Source: Mauremys mutica
Lineage: Eukaryota > Chordata > Testudines > Geoemydidae
NCBI RefSeq assembly: GCF_020497125.1
Contig: NC_059081.1
Span: 58,238,768-58,302,767, forward strand
Reading direction: 5' to 3'
DNA length: 64,000 nucleotides
The notes beneath the pieces are model-generated. The model was not told where the DNA came from, made no database searches, and worked only from the letters and a program-made list of their open reading frames with translations. The position numbers were made by a program, and so were the translations under genes. Shown in pieces: positions 12,313-24,075 of this stretch (position 1 is the first letter of the stretch; each line of letters begins with the position of its first letter).

Positions 12313-12764
12313 GGGCTGGCCAACCCATGTCACAATTTGGCTTGGTTATAACAAGCTTCAACTTTGCTTAAGCATGTTATTGTTACAAATATAGCTGAAA
12401 AGACAGTGTATACTACACAGTCTATACAATAAGGCTTTAGCTGCATGGCTCTCGGAAATAACCATGTGGCGGTCAGGGTAACCATGCTAAAACATTGCTA
12501 GTAACAATTGTGGATTCTCTGGGTAGAATGGCACCTAGGAAAGGGATACAGTCCTCCTACAACTCCTGCTCTGCAGAGGGGCTTAGAACCAGCTGCCACG
12601 ACCCACAAAGAAACAGGAGAGGGGTAGTGCCCTTGTCAGTGTATATAATGGTATATTCCAAATGTCTATTTTTCTCCCATGAACAGAGATAGGTGCTTTA
12701 TTAAAAGCTCAAGGTCAACAGGGATATTTTTGTAGAACAAGGTTGATGTCGAACTCGAAGAGAG

Positions 12765-13075
12765 AGAGGATGGTCCATCAGTTAGGGCGCTAGCCGGAGA
12801 CTGGGTTTAATTCCCTGCTCTGCTCCAGACTTCCTGTATGGTGTTGGGCAAATCACTTAGGGCCAGATTTGCAATGGTATTTAGTCACCTTAAGATGCAG
12901 AGAGGTGCCCAGTGGGATTTTCATAAGTACCTAAACACCTGGGAGTTAAACATCTAACTCTGCATCTTTAGGTGCCTAAATACTTCAGTTTCCTATCTGC
13001 AAAATGGGGATAATCAAATTCTTTACCTCCTAGGTATGTTGTCAGGATAAACACATTAAAGATTGTGAAGAAATC
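12765..13075 (+). mobile_element. tRNA-derived SINE, plus orientation, interrupted
   Basis: The head resembles a Pol III promoter: an A-box-like 'cagttagggcgctagccgg' and a B-box-like gggtttaattccc at 12803-12815. The typical SINE body follows ('ttgggcaaatcactta', later 'cctatctgcaaaatgggga'). An unrelated internal stretch at about 12860-12975 separates head and tail and may be a nested insertion. Typical of turtle/crocodilian CORE-type SINEs. Confidence 0.6.
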
Positions 13076-13581
13076 AAACCCGATGGTAATGGGCCATTTT
13101 AGTATGATTGATAGCTGTCTGCTCAGTGGCCACAGTGTGTGAATAGGCCCAATTCCAGAGACAGCTAAATTAAGACCTCCAACAGGAATTATTTGTATTT
13201 TTCTCATAAGTTATGTATGTTAGGCAGGCTAACCACATAACTTCACAGCAGTGTCACCCAAGCCAGGATTCAAATATAAGGTACTAGAGGGTAAAGAAAC
13301 CTAAGCTATTGCAAGGTAATCAGAGAAGTACCCTGAACTGTACCATGCGTGTGAATGGGAGGCACAACAGGTTCACTACAGGTCAAACATAATGGGCTAA
13401 TCTCTGCCCTCGATTATACCCATGCATTTGAGTAACTGAGATAAGTATTTGGACATGCGTGTGGGTGTTCTATATATTTAGAGATATACACAGTGCTTCC
13501 AGTGCACCTCAATCTTAGGTCATCTCTGTACTATACAATCAATGGACTCGACTATACACTGTTGTTCCTCAGTATTCTTAA

Positions 13582-13864
13582 AACTCAGGGCTTGTCTATA
13601 CCTAACCAAACCCCAATGCATACTAAAGGGGGGTGATTTCTAAAACGCACTAGTGTGCCACATGCTAACTGGCCAATACAGATGCTGATGGCATGAACTA
13701 AAAATTCCACAGTCTGCATTGATGTAGTGCTGTACTGTATATTAATGTGCACTAGAGAACATTTAGTTGGTGCCAACAGGGCCTACATGGGCCAGTCAGC
13801 ATACTTTTTAGAAATCACACCCCTCTAGTGTGCATTGCTACTTCATGTAGACAAGCCCTGAGTT
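13582..13864. mobile_element. foldback MITE with long terminal inverted repeats
   Basis: The ends are perfect inverted repeats over 17 bp (AACTCAGGGCTTGTCTA at 13582 and its complement ending at 13864). Inverted similarity then continues inward for roughly 100 bp: 'ggggtgatttctaaaa' near 13629 matches 'tttttagaaatcacaccc' near 13805, and tgctaactggcc near 13663 matches the complement of ggccagtcagca near 13790. The 283-bp element is therefore almost entirely two inverted arms around a short centre. The ggcttgtcta terminus is common in turtle genomes. No transposase remains. No clear target duplication was found. Confidence 0.7.
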
Positions 13865-13869
13865 CCAGC

Positions 13870-16139
13870 TTGCATTTGAACGAGACCTAACCATATTATG
13901 TGTTCAGATCCAGTAAAAAGCATTGGAGATATCCAAGGCTTCAGCCCAGTTCTTAAATCCAGTTAGGGCCTAACTACATTACTGTGTGGTAACTGTGTTG
14001 GAGAACTGTGCTGTCACAGGGTGCCTCACCACAGTTAATTGTGCAGTGCAAATGTCACCATAACCTGCAACACACCTTTCTCTGCCCTCTGGTTTTCTCC
14101 TCAGTAGAGCTGGCAAGTAGGTAAATTAGGTGGCAGTTTGTTGAGGCAGGAAAATGTCCATCAGGTAACAAGTTGAGACAGTGAAACTTCTTTCATTTGT
14201 GACCTAAAATACAGAGAAATCTAGGCTGCCTGAGGTAAAACTTTTCCACGTTACCTTACTAAATCTCTTTGCAGCGAGACACGTACACCACCCACACAGC
14301 TCCATCAGAGTTTACTTTTCTTGTCAATAATTTACCTTTTTTTTTTTTAAACAAATACATCAAAGCATGTTCATGGACAAAAAGCTGCCTTTTTTTAAAA
14401 TAGAATTTCTATTGAAGACAGTCGATGTGAACTGCTTCCCAAATGTTTGCGTAAACCAGGCACCAGATCAAGTGTCTGCCATGGCCCCCTTCCAAAACTT
14501 TCCCATACAGTATTTTCTTAAAAGCATAGCAGCTGAGAGAGGTACAATTGTAGGTAAATCTAAGATCAAAAACGCAGCAAAGAGGGAAAATCAAAAGGCC
14601 CATGCCCGGTGCAGATGCCTGCTAATTAAACACTGGTGTTAATTGCAGTATGTGTCTGAATCCCACTCCCTGTGTTTGTTGTGGTGCCTGTGTGAGCTTT
14701 GGTTTGCTCATAACTTTCACATTCTTGCAAAAAATGAAACCACGAACAAAAGGAATGAAAGGCTGTGACATTATATATAGGGCTATTTTTAAGGGAAAAA
14801 ATTTTTTGTGTGTGCGCGCGCACTACTTCAAAGCCAGCTTTGATTATTCAAAGGGAGAGTCAGATTTTAGAAAGGAAAAAAAAGTAAACGTAGAGATGGA
14901 ATCTTTTGTGTTTAATCCATGATGAAAAGAGCATTTCTTACTTGCAATGCTTCTCTCTCTCGCTCTCTCTCTCTCTCTTTTAATTAACAGAGAAATGTAG
15001 ACGTTTGAAGCAGTATTTCCCGTCCTTACTTTATGAGCTGTGCTAAGCAGCATTCCATTGGGGCCAACAGCCAGTAAAATGGATGTCATTTGACACCCTT
15101 AAACATCTACACATACCAGTCTGAAACTGAGTGGCATTATGTGAGTGGATAGAAAGCCATTCTGGAAAGGATTTATTCATTGCTTTTCTTACACATTCTC
15201 TTCTCTCTGGACAGTAATTCAGCCCTTGGATACGCACAAACAACTCGCATGAAGTCAACAGGACTTAGGCAAAAGTAGCTAAAGGCAAAATTTTGTCTAT
15301 ACTAAGTAACCTATTGCTACTAAGCAGTGCCCTTATTCTGAATACTCCTGCGCTACAGAAGGAGGGTGGGTTCAGAATCCTGTTTCAAATTCCATGGCTG
15401 ATTTCTACTTCTGTGAGAGGCTAAAACAAAATCCTGGATCTGAATTTTAGGGAATTTGAAGTCTACGTCTGGATCCACATTTTGCATTTACTATTGGAAA
15501 GAAACCCTTTCTTCAGTAAGGAATCACCTATCTGCATAGATGGATAGATCAGTGAATACTTGTGCTGTGCTTTGAAGATGTAGAGCTTTATATAAGTGCT
15601 AAGGAACACAGACTTTGGGCTTTTTGCCTTCACTGTTCCTTGTGGTTTTTGCCAGTTTGTCTTAACTCTGCTCTGCTTGTTATCCTCAGTTTAAAAAGAT
15701 CTGAGGGGCAGAGTTAAAAAATCTTGATTAAAAACACTCAGGAACACACAGAATGGGAACAAACAGAACCACCTCAGGGATTTAAACGTTTTATTTCAAT
15801 GCTTGTGTCTAGTATTTTTCTACTTATGTAAATCAAATTCATAGTTCCCTTAACAAAACCGACTTTCAGTTGAGCTTTTGGCCACTGTCCTCAAACTTAA
15901 ATATATTTAATTAATTAAAATGTTTAAGAGAAACTAACCAGATGGATAAATAAAAATAAGGATAGAGGATGATCTTTTGTTGTTATAACCCTTGTACTCC
16001 CAGACCCTGTCTCCCGCCTTTTGTCGTGCCATTCCTGGCTGTATTCAGGCTTATTTAGACTGTAAGCTTGTTTAGTCGGAGCCAGGCCATTTTATTTGTC
16101 ATGAAATATACCATTGCATAAATAATCATTGTATTAGTA
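13870..16139. other. intergenic sequence, no gene recognised
   Basis: Apart from a T-run (14338-14349), an alternating GT/GC tract (14808-14822) and a CT-rich tract (14951-14979), the sequence is unremarkable AT-rich DNA. No exon, RNA gene or named repeat was supported. Confidence 0.45.
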
Positions 16140-16375
16140 ACAGAGGCAGTACGGTCCAGTGACTAGGGTGCTGGCCTAGGAGTATGGAGACCTGCATTCT
16201 GTGCCTGGCTCTGCCAGGGACCTGCAATTCCCTTCAAGCCTCTGTTTCCCTTCTGCCTTTGTTTATTTAGGATGTAAGGTCTTTGGCGCAAGGACTCTCT
16301 CTTTCTATGTACATGAACAGTGCCCAGCACAATGGGGCCTCTAAGTGCTACCAGGCCACAAATAATTCTTAATAA
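16140..16375 (+). mobile_element. tRNA-derived SINE, plus orientation
   Basis: It begins with 'cagtacggtccagtgactag', an A-box-like head, then 'ggagacctgcattctgtgcc', 'tggctctgccagggacctgc', a decayed middle, and the 3' segment 'ggatgtaaggtctttggcgc' to 'tgcccagcacaatggggcct'. This order matches the abundant turtle SINE in which the head is a tRNA gene relic. Confidence 0.65.
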
Positions 16376-16920
16376 TAGAGAGCAGGCAGGCTTCGGTGAA
16401 AAATGAACATGCACTTATTTTCTGTGGGGGAACAGTCAAATACTAGTGGCAAAGTGGAGACGCGTGATTAAGTTGGGTCTTCCTAAAGGAATGAAAGGCA
16501 GAAGTGTTCCTCCTCTTCCCACCCCAGGTACTTTGTATAACGTTTGTATGGAATGTTCCCTTCACTTCAGTGCACTTTCTGTGGACTGATTCAGATGATG
16601 GTTGTTACTATCACCTGGTCTCTCCTGCCTCTGTCCCTTTTGGTTGTTGAACAAATTGCTGTCGTGCACTTGTCATGCTGTGTGATACCAAGTCGTGCAA
16701 AATATCTATAGTTAAGCCAGATCTGAGCTAGCCAGATAGATTGCTGGTTGGCTGACCACTGACTAAAAATAAAACCAGCCAGTTAGAAAGCTAGTGTATT
16801 CATAAAGGGACAGGACACAATAGTACATTCATCCACAATGAAAAAACAATTCACTGCGTGTTTCTGCTAAAATGATCAGCAGTGATATAGTTAAGTCATG
16901 ACATTTAAATAAGACAGACA

Positions 16921-17015
16921 AGATGAGTGAGGTAATATTTTTTTATTGGACTAACTTCTGTTGGTGAGAGAGAGACAAGCTTTCGAGCTAACACAGAGCT
17001 CTTCTTCAGACCTGT
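16921..17015 (+). repeat. interspersed repeat module (ggtaatat ... cttcttcag)
   Basis: The stretch 'agtgaggtaatatttttt', attggactaacttctgttgg, gagagacaagctttcgagct, 'cagagctcttcttcagacct' recurs in reverse at 27893-27970. It is a common sauropsid interspersed repeat whose class I cannot name with certainty. Confidence 0.5.
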
Positions 17016-17019
17016 TCAG

Positions 17020-18224
17020 ACTATATGCTGTGGTCACACTGAAACTGAGCTACACCCATGCACTGTAAATTTGAACCGTACCCTGGGCAGAAATCTGAAA
17101 ATGATCTGTTACTACTATCTGTCTCTGTTAAGGTTTCCCCCCCACACACCTTTTGGGAAATATGCCTTGCTAACTTGTACAGTGGGATTAGAAGGAACTC
17201 AACCTATTTTTTGAAAGATAATACATTACATATACTCTGCATCGATAGGTGAGAATGATTGATTGGCATATTGCTACTTTTCTGCCTGGGGGATTATTAT
17301 ACCCAAGTGCCAGCATTGATTAATCAATTACCATTAATTATCTAGAGGGCAGATGAAGGACAGTTAGGATATTATAGTCATATTTCCTGAAAAATAGAAC
17401 TGAGTGTGCTTATGGTCACGGGGTTCCTGATATGCAGCTCCCTAAACATGAGGAGCTCATAACATTTTTAGATTCTTACAATCTTTTGGTGCAGAGTTAA
17501 GGAATACTGGAGGAGCGGGAAATCAGAGCAGTGAGAGGGCTTGTGGGTGTGTGGGGGAGCAGTACTGGGAGTGTGGGAGTTGAGAGAGTGCAGGAAGGGA
17601 GGAGAGATGGGCGGGGGATGAAGGAGAGAGATTTGGTGCAAGGGGATAAATTAGGATAGGTGATAGGGCAAAGGGTGAGGACTTGGAAGAGCTCAGGCCC
17701 GGGAGAGAGGAGCTTAGTGGCTTTCCAGGATGTGGAGTCTCAGCTAAACGTAAACTTTTGAAAGTCAAAAATACAAAATTAAGTTCCATGCCATCCCTGT
17801 GTGGGGCAGAGGGAGTGGCTGGCTTGGCGTGGGGGCAGACTGGGTGGGCCAGGGGCATGGCTGAAGAGTCCTGACCAGAGTGGGGGAAAGGGGCCCAGCT
17901 GCGGGTGATCATGTAGTGAGGACATGGGGCCTGGCTCAGTGACCAGCTCAGCCTATGTAACCAAGGAAGCAGGCAACCCTCTGGCCAGCTGCTACCTGTG
18001 ATGTGTATGCAGCAGCAGAGGGCACCCGACGGAAAGGAGCAATTTTTTCTGTGCTAATGAGTTCTAAATAGCTAATGGCTTAGTGAGACGGGAAGGGGAG
18101 GGTTGGCTGCAAATACTGGGGTGGAGGCTGCATGTTGCAATTGACGGAGAGAGGGTGGAGAAGGAAAAAGACACACCAGTCTTTTCACGTGAGCTGAAGT
18201 TACTGTAACCAAAATGGAATAATA
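17020..18224. other. intergenic sequence, G-rich stretch, no gene recognised
   Basis: A purine-rich, G-rich segment lies at about 17500-17720 and 17860-18170. Open frames through it are low-complexity and have no family signature. Confidence 0.45.
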
Positions 18225-18745
18225 CTGTCAAGCAGAGGCGGATTAAGGTTTACTGGGACCCTGGGCCAGAGCAAGTGGGGGACCCCCTTCCTATCCCTTC
18301 CCCCTATGGTCCTGCTCCTGTTCCGCCCCTTCCACTGCAGCCCCGCCCACAACCCCACCCCTTTCTGCCCCTTCCCCAGGGCCCACTCCTATTCCATCCC
18401 CCACTGCAGCCCCACATCCCCTTTTCCTCCTTTCTGCTCCCCACCACTGTGGCCCCAAGACCAGAGAAGCTCTGTCCCCGCACCACAGCCCTGGGGCACA
18501 GCGGGGAGTGAGAGCTCCTCCAGCCCCAGGGCCACAGTGGGGGTTGCGGTGCTTGGGCGTCCCCTGCCATCCCCCACACTTCTGCAGGTGACCAGGGTCA
18601 GGGCCCAGGGGCTTGCCCTGCCCCACTCCCCCATCGGCCGGGGTTCTGCCCCCAATGGCAGATTTTTTCTGGGGCCCCGCTGTTGGCCGAGGCCCTTGGG
18701 CACAGGCTTTGTGAGCCCAGTGGCTAATCCGCCACTGCTGTCAAG
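18225..18745. mobile_element. hAT-type MITE with perfect 8-bp target duplication
   Basis: The element occupies 18233-18737 (505 bp). Its ends are CAGAGGCGGATTA and, reversed, CAGTGGCGGATTA. It is flanked by the identical 8-bp sequence ctgtcaag at 18225-18232 and 18738-18745. CAG...CTG ends plus an 8-bp duplication are the hallmark of hAT transposons. The interior is C-rich, low-complexity filler with no transposase, so the element is non-autonomous. Open frames in both directions through it are compositional. Confidence 0.88.
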
Positions 18746-18934
18746 ACTTTGGGACACAGACCATGTGTGGTTTCTCTCCATGCCCTGCTAGCAACTCAAT
18801 CCTCCAGACATTTCAAAGCATGACCATGACAAAATTCCATTGACACAAAGCATACAGCCCGGGGAAGGACCACCTAGGAATCATATAGCATTCTTTACCT
18901 TTAGCTAGGCACAGTATTGCCTCAACTGCAAATC

Positions 18935-19170
18935 TACGGGATAACTACAGCCTATGTCGACAAAATTTATGTCACTCAGGGGTGTGAATGTTCTACCCCG
19001 AGTGACATTAGTTACACTGACATAAGCACTTGTGTGCACAGAGCTATGTCGGCAGGAGAGCTTCTCCTGCTGACACAGCTTCTGCTGCTCTCAGCGGTGA
19101 TGTTTTTATGCCAACGGGAGAGCATCTTCACCAGATGAGCTGCAGCGGTGCAGTAAGTACAGACATATAC
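18935..19170. mobile_element. decayed MITE, probable Harbinger-like
   Basis: The segment reads like turtle MITEs whose ends resemble tatgtcgaca/gtacagacata: 'acagcctatgtcgacaaaat' at the left and 'aagtacagacatatacttag' at the right, with an internal inverted word (tcactc-gggg-taccccgagtgac near 18971-19006). Ends are degenerate and no duplication can be read with confidence. Confidence 0.4.
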
Positions 19171-19306
19171 TTAGTCTCAGACTTCAAATCCTAGCCCAAA
19201 TGTAATCAGTATCCAAATACTGCTTTCTTGGCACCTCTCTAGTAATAACCATTGCATTTCACATAAAGGGATTTGTGACCAGCAATGCAAGTGTTACCCA
19301 AGAGGG

Positions 19307-20300
19307 TCATAAGAACAAAAGAACAGCCATACTAGGTCAGAACAAAGGTCCATCTAGCCCAGTATCCTGTCTTCTGACAGTGGCCAGTGCCCCAGAGGGA
19401 ATGAACAAAACAGGTTATCATCAAGTGATCCATCCCCTGTTGCCCATTCCCAGCTTTTGGCAAACAGAGGCTAGGGACACCATCCCTGCCCATCCTGGCT
19501 AATAGCCATTGATGGACCTACCCTCCATGAATATATCTAATTCTTTTTTGAACCCTGTTATAGTCTTGGCCTTCACAACATCCTCTGGCAAGGAGTTCCA
19601 CAGGTTGACTGTGCATTGTGTGAAGAAATACTTCCTTTTGTTTATTTTAAACCTGCTGCCTATTCATTTCATTTGGTGACCCCTAGTTCTTGCGTTATGA
19701 GAAGGAGTGAATAACATTTCCTTATTTACTGTCTCCACACCCGTCATGATTTTATAGACCTCAATCACATCTCCCCTTAGTTGTCTCTTTTCTACACTGA
19801 AAAGTGCCAGTCTTATTAATCTCTCCTCATACAGAAGCTGTTCCATAGCCCTAATCATTTTTTTTGGCCCTTTTCTGAACCTTTTCCAATTCCAATACAT
19901 GTGTTTTGAGATGGGGTGACCACATCTGCATGCAGTATTCACAATGTGGACGTACCATGGATGTATATAGAGGCAATATATTTTCTGTCTTATTATCGAT
20001 CCCTTTCTTAATGATGCCCAACGTTCTGTTCGCCTTTTTAACTGCTGCTGCACATTGAGTGGATGTTTTCAGAGAACTATCCACAATGACTCCAAGATCT
20101 CTTTCTTGAGTGTTAGCAGCTAATTCAGACCCCATCATTTAATATGTATAGTTGGGATTATGTTTTCCAACATGCATTACTTTGCATTTATCAACACTGA
20201 ATTTCTTCTGCCATTTTGTTGCCCAATCACCCAGTTTTGAGAGATCCTTTTGTAGCTCTTCGCAGTCTGCCTGAGATTGAACCATCCTGAATAGTTTTGA
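19307..20300 (-). pseudogene. CR1 LINE, 3' third of ORF2 plus tail, minus strand
   Basis: Read on the minus strand, this is the C-terminal part of a CR1 reverse-transcriptase protein: MMGSELAANTQERDLGVIVD, then KTSTQCAAAVKKANRTLGII, then YTSMVRPHCEYCMQMWSPHL, followed after frame changes by ERLIRLALFSVEKRQLRGDV and the CR1 3' UTR that ends at 19307. The 5' two thirds (endonuclease and catalytic core) are missing. Frames shift near 19860, so it cannot be active. Confidence 0.85.
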
Positions 20301-20333
20301 ATCAGTGGGTCAACCCACTGTGGCTCTACCATG

Positions 20334-20542
20334 TTTTAAGGCGGTGTTTCCCAAACTTGGGATGCCACTTGTGTAGGGAAAGCCACTGGTGGGCTCCCAT
20401 TGGCCTGGAGCAGTGAACCATGGCCAGTGGGAGCCGCGATCGGCCAAACCTGCAGATGCGGCAGGTAAACAAACTGGCCCGGCCCGCCAGGGGGTTTCCC
20501 TACACAAGCAGCATCCCAATTTTGGGAAACACTGTTTTAAGG
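20334..20542. mobile_element. hAT-type MITE with perfect 8-bp target duplication
   Basis: The element occupies 20342-20534 (193 bp). Its ends CGGTGTTTCCCAAACTTGGG and, reversed, CAGTGTTTCCCAAAATTGGG form long inverted repeats, matching over about 24 bp with two mismatches. It is flanked by ttttaagg at 20334-20341 and 20535-20542. It sits about 40 bp from the 5'-truncated end of the CR1 copy and carries no coding capacity. Confidence 0.88.
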
Positions 20543-21510
20543 GATTACAATGCATTTGCCTGGTTTGGGTTGTCTAACTGTTGAACTCCTTTAGAAGCAG
20601 CTACAAATGACCCTTTTCTGACCTGTGAAGGATCTTTCATACATTAAATCTTAGGCCCATTCTAGTGTGGAGATTCCTCCTAGAAATAAATAGTTCTGTA
20701 AACACGATCACATTATCTGCTGAGAGTGAGAATCTTATCAGTTTTGGAGAGAGATATAAATTGAAGCTGTTTATAAAAAAAAAAAAAGATCCAGAATTTA
20801 CTAAAAGCAGCTATGATTTCAGACAGGAATTAATTAAGGCAGATGAAACACTTCTAATAGGATTTATGCTATCAGATCATTTAATTAGTTCTGGCTTTTA
20901 GTTCATGATAACAAGTTTCTGTGAGGGTGAAAAAGAAATAATTGTTTTTTCGAATGGCAATAATTTGGGTTTCTCTAATTGACTCCTACTGTGAAAGTGC
21001 TGATTCCTGCTGTTTTCTAAAATGAAGGGTGGAAAAGTTCCAGTAAGAACTCAAATTCCGGAGGCAACTCAAGGAGTCCATTTTCCACTGCCGCCTGTGT
21101 CTGTGATCTCGGCTTGATTTCAGTCCTATCAATTCTCATGGTTTGGCTGTATGCAGCACAGTGATATGATGGAGCTTAGCCATTTTGCAGTGCCAATGGG
21201 CTTATTGAGAATTCTAATGCAGAACTGATGATATTCTCTAAATAACATTGGCGAGATTGAAATATATTTTTTCTACAGCAGGGGAAAGAAGAACAGATTT
21301 AGTATTTTGGACAGGAAATGTTTTAAAAAGAAAAATTCAGAAAACCAAACAAACAGTCTCTGGAGATGCGGGGGGGTCTGGGATATACCAAAGTCTTAGA
21401 AAAAAGAGATGCAGTTTTTTACTTAACTAGATTTAATTCAGAAGTTCTTGCCCAAGAACAGGGTGGAAATTGATTTTGCTTTTCCATCAGGGCCACGGTC
21501 TATATATTTA

Positions 21511-21663
21511 TCAGTAATCAGGGGTGCTGGAATTAGGTGTGCAGAGGGTGCAGCAGCACCCCCTTGCTAGAAATGGTTCCCATCATACACAAGGTTCACA
21601 GTTTTGTTCAATGGCTTTCAGCACCCCCTTTATAAAAATTGTCCTAACACCACTGCCAGTAAT
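21511..21663. mobile_element. small hAT-type MITE (137 bp)
   Basis: The element occupies 21519-21655. It starts CAGGGGTGCTGGAAT and ends, reversed, CAGTGGTGTTAGGAC. The flanks tcagtaat (21511-21518) and ccagtaat (21656-21663) form an 8-bp duplication with one mismatch. The interior includes 'cagcagcacccccttgctag'. It is non-coding and looks older than the copies with perfect duplications. Confidence 0.75.
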
Positions 21664-22454
21664 ATAAAGACATGCCAGCGCTTTTAAAAGTAGGAGTGGT
21701 GACTGCCTCCTTCCTACATTGATTATTAATTTGTCAGGTGCGTGATGTACTAAGGACCCAATTCAGCAGAAAGGCAAAGTATTTGCCACAGGGTAGAAGA
21801 TTATACAAAGCTGAGAAAGTGCAGAAAAAATATTTTTGCAGTTTTAAGCCCCATAGAAGCCAGATTATTGATTTATATTCTAAATCATTACTGGCTTGAG
21901 TCACTGCTGTCAAAACTGTCATTACATTATTTAAGACCTGATCAGACATTAATGAAATCCATGGGAATGGGAACAGACCCTTTGATTGTAAATTCTGTGA
22001 GGCAGGGACCTTGTCTTCATATTTGTATTTAAACCTTCAGGCACAATGTTTGATCTATATAATGTGTTCCATACAACAAACTACATTATAAAAAAATGTT
22101 AAGGTTGAAAAATGTCAAGTGACAAAAATTCCCATATAACCTTAACTCTGCTCCTTGTGTGTAAGTATTATAATGTCATCTTTAGTTATATGATCATGTG
22201 TTGCAGAATATTTCTTGGACAGGAGCCACTTATTCAGTGCACAGGATAGACCATGCTCAAGGAATAAGGCAGCTGCTCAATATTTCTTTTAAATCAAATT
22301 GTTCAGTATGTAGCCCATGCCTCAATTACTGAAAATCACACAAACAATGCTCAGAATAAGGGAATTTTCCTGTTCTTTATGGACTTTTCTGCGGTGCTCA
22401 TCATCAGTATCTGAATGCCTCACAAAAATTGATACATTTATTCCCACAACACGG

Positions 22455-22605
22455 CTGTGCCGTGAGGGAGTATTATCCTCATTTCACAGAGAGAGAGCTT
22501 AAGTGTCTTGCCTAAAGCCAAATAGAAAGCCTGTGGAAAAGGCAGGAAAAGAATCCAGTCCTAGGACTGTTCTTCCAGGAGACTTCTACCTTTATTCATA
22601 CCACA
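22455..22605 (-). mobile_element. tRNA-type SINE fragment, minus orientation
   Basis: 'tattatcctcatttcacaga' followed by 'gtgtcttgcctaaagccaaa' and 'gaatccagtcctaggactgt' is the reverse complement of the common SINE body (Pol III head, 'cctgggttc'-type B box, 'aaaatggggataat' tail). It is degenerate. Confidence 0.5.
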
Positions 22606-23378
22606 GCTTCTTCAATGAGTTGAGCAAGGGTGCTACAGACACAAGCCTCATTCATGACATGCCATAAAACTAGTGCACTGAACAAGGCTGGGTTGCTCTG
22701 GACTGTACACAACCCTGCCATGGGTGCACTGAATGTGGAATTCAACCTTTTGCAGAAGGCCAGCCCAAAGCGTATGCACCACTTAGATCCTACTTCAGCC
22801 TTCAAAACAGAGCATAAGTGGGACGTAAGCAGTGCTTTTGCTGGGTTTCTGAATTTCACCCCTAGAAGAAGCAGAGGGTCCAGCAGATAAACAGTACACA
22901 TTGGATCAAGTAATTAAAGATTTGTGTGTATGCACTGTGATTAAAAGGGAGAGGAGTTAAGGTTACACAGGCTTTTGTGAGTGCTTTTGAGTGCTTCATT
23001 TTGTAACCATAAAGTTCTTTTAACATAGCTTTTTTGTTTAGAATTTCCTACTTTTTAAACAAAGAAATTCCACCATATTTAACCATTTATTACACAGCAC
23101 TAGAATGTTCTGTACTGCAATCAGTGAGGCAAAAGCCCTTGCTTCAATCCATACATATCTTTCTATATCACATGGAAGAAAGCCTCAGATTTTTCAGACC
23201 CCGGCCTCCCTCCATATATACCCCAGCTATTGTGTAGGAAGGAGGCAGGACTCCATATGTATCTTCAGCTATCTTGTCCATACACACCTTCACAGACCAT
23301 TTGCACATTGCACTTTGTTAAGCACACATCTGCACATTCAACAGAATCTTGAGACAATCTCTCCAGTGGAAATTTTCA

Positions 23379-24075
23379 CTCATTTTAACCAAATTCATGG
23401 TCCATTTTGGTCAATTTCACGGTCATAGGATTTAAAAATAATAAATTTCACAATTTCAGATATTTAAATCTGAAATGTCATGGTGTTGTAACTGTAGGGG
23501 TCTTAACCCAAAAGGGAGTTGGGGGGCGTCACAAGGTTATTGTAGGGGAGTCTTGGTATTGCCACCCTTACTTCTGTGCCGCTGCTGGAAAGCGGTGGGA
23601 GCCCAGTTCTGAACACCAGCAACAGCACAGAAGTAAGGGCGGCATGGTATGGTATTGCCACCCTTACTTCTGCGCTACTTTCTTCAGAGCTGGGCCCTCA
23701 GCCAGCAGGCACCACTCTTTGACCACCCAGCGCTGAAGGCAGCAGCACAGAAGTAAGTGTGGCATGGTATGCATTGCCACCCCTCTCCGCTGCTGCTGGT
23801 GGGGCCCTGCCTTCAGAGCTGGGTGCCCGGCCAGCAGCCGCTGCTCTCCGGCGACCCAGCTCTGAAAGCAGTGCAGAAGTTAGGGTGGCAATACCATGAC
23901 CCCCCTACAATAACTCCCCCACAACCTCCTTTTGGGTCAGGACCCCCAGTTTGAGAAATGCTGGTCTCCCCCATGAAATCTGTATAGTATAGGGTAAAAG
24001 TACACAAAAGACCAGATTTCATGGTCCGTGATGCATTTTTCACAGCCATGAATTTGGTAGGGCACTACTCATTTT
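23379..24075 (-). mobile_element. hAT-type non-autonomous element, copy 1
   Basis: The element occupies 23387-24067. Its right end, reversed, reads 'tagtgccctaccaaattcat'; the left end begins aaccaaattcatgg, so about eight terminal bases seem lost there. The flanks ctcatttt at 23379-23386 and 24068-24075 are identical. The interior has 'gggtcctgacccaaaagg' and several degenerate copies of a unit with 'gccacccttacttctg'. A second copy lies at 44545-45085 in the opposite orientation. Confidence 0.7.

Noticed and set aside
17523..17912. 129-codon Ser/Pro-rich minus-strand frame
   Set aside because: Arises from a G/A-rich low-complexity stretch.
18275..18791. Several Pro/Ser-rich open frames on both strands
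   Set aside because: All lie within the C-rich filler of the hAT element at 18233-18737.
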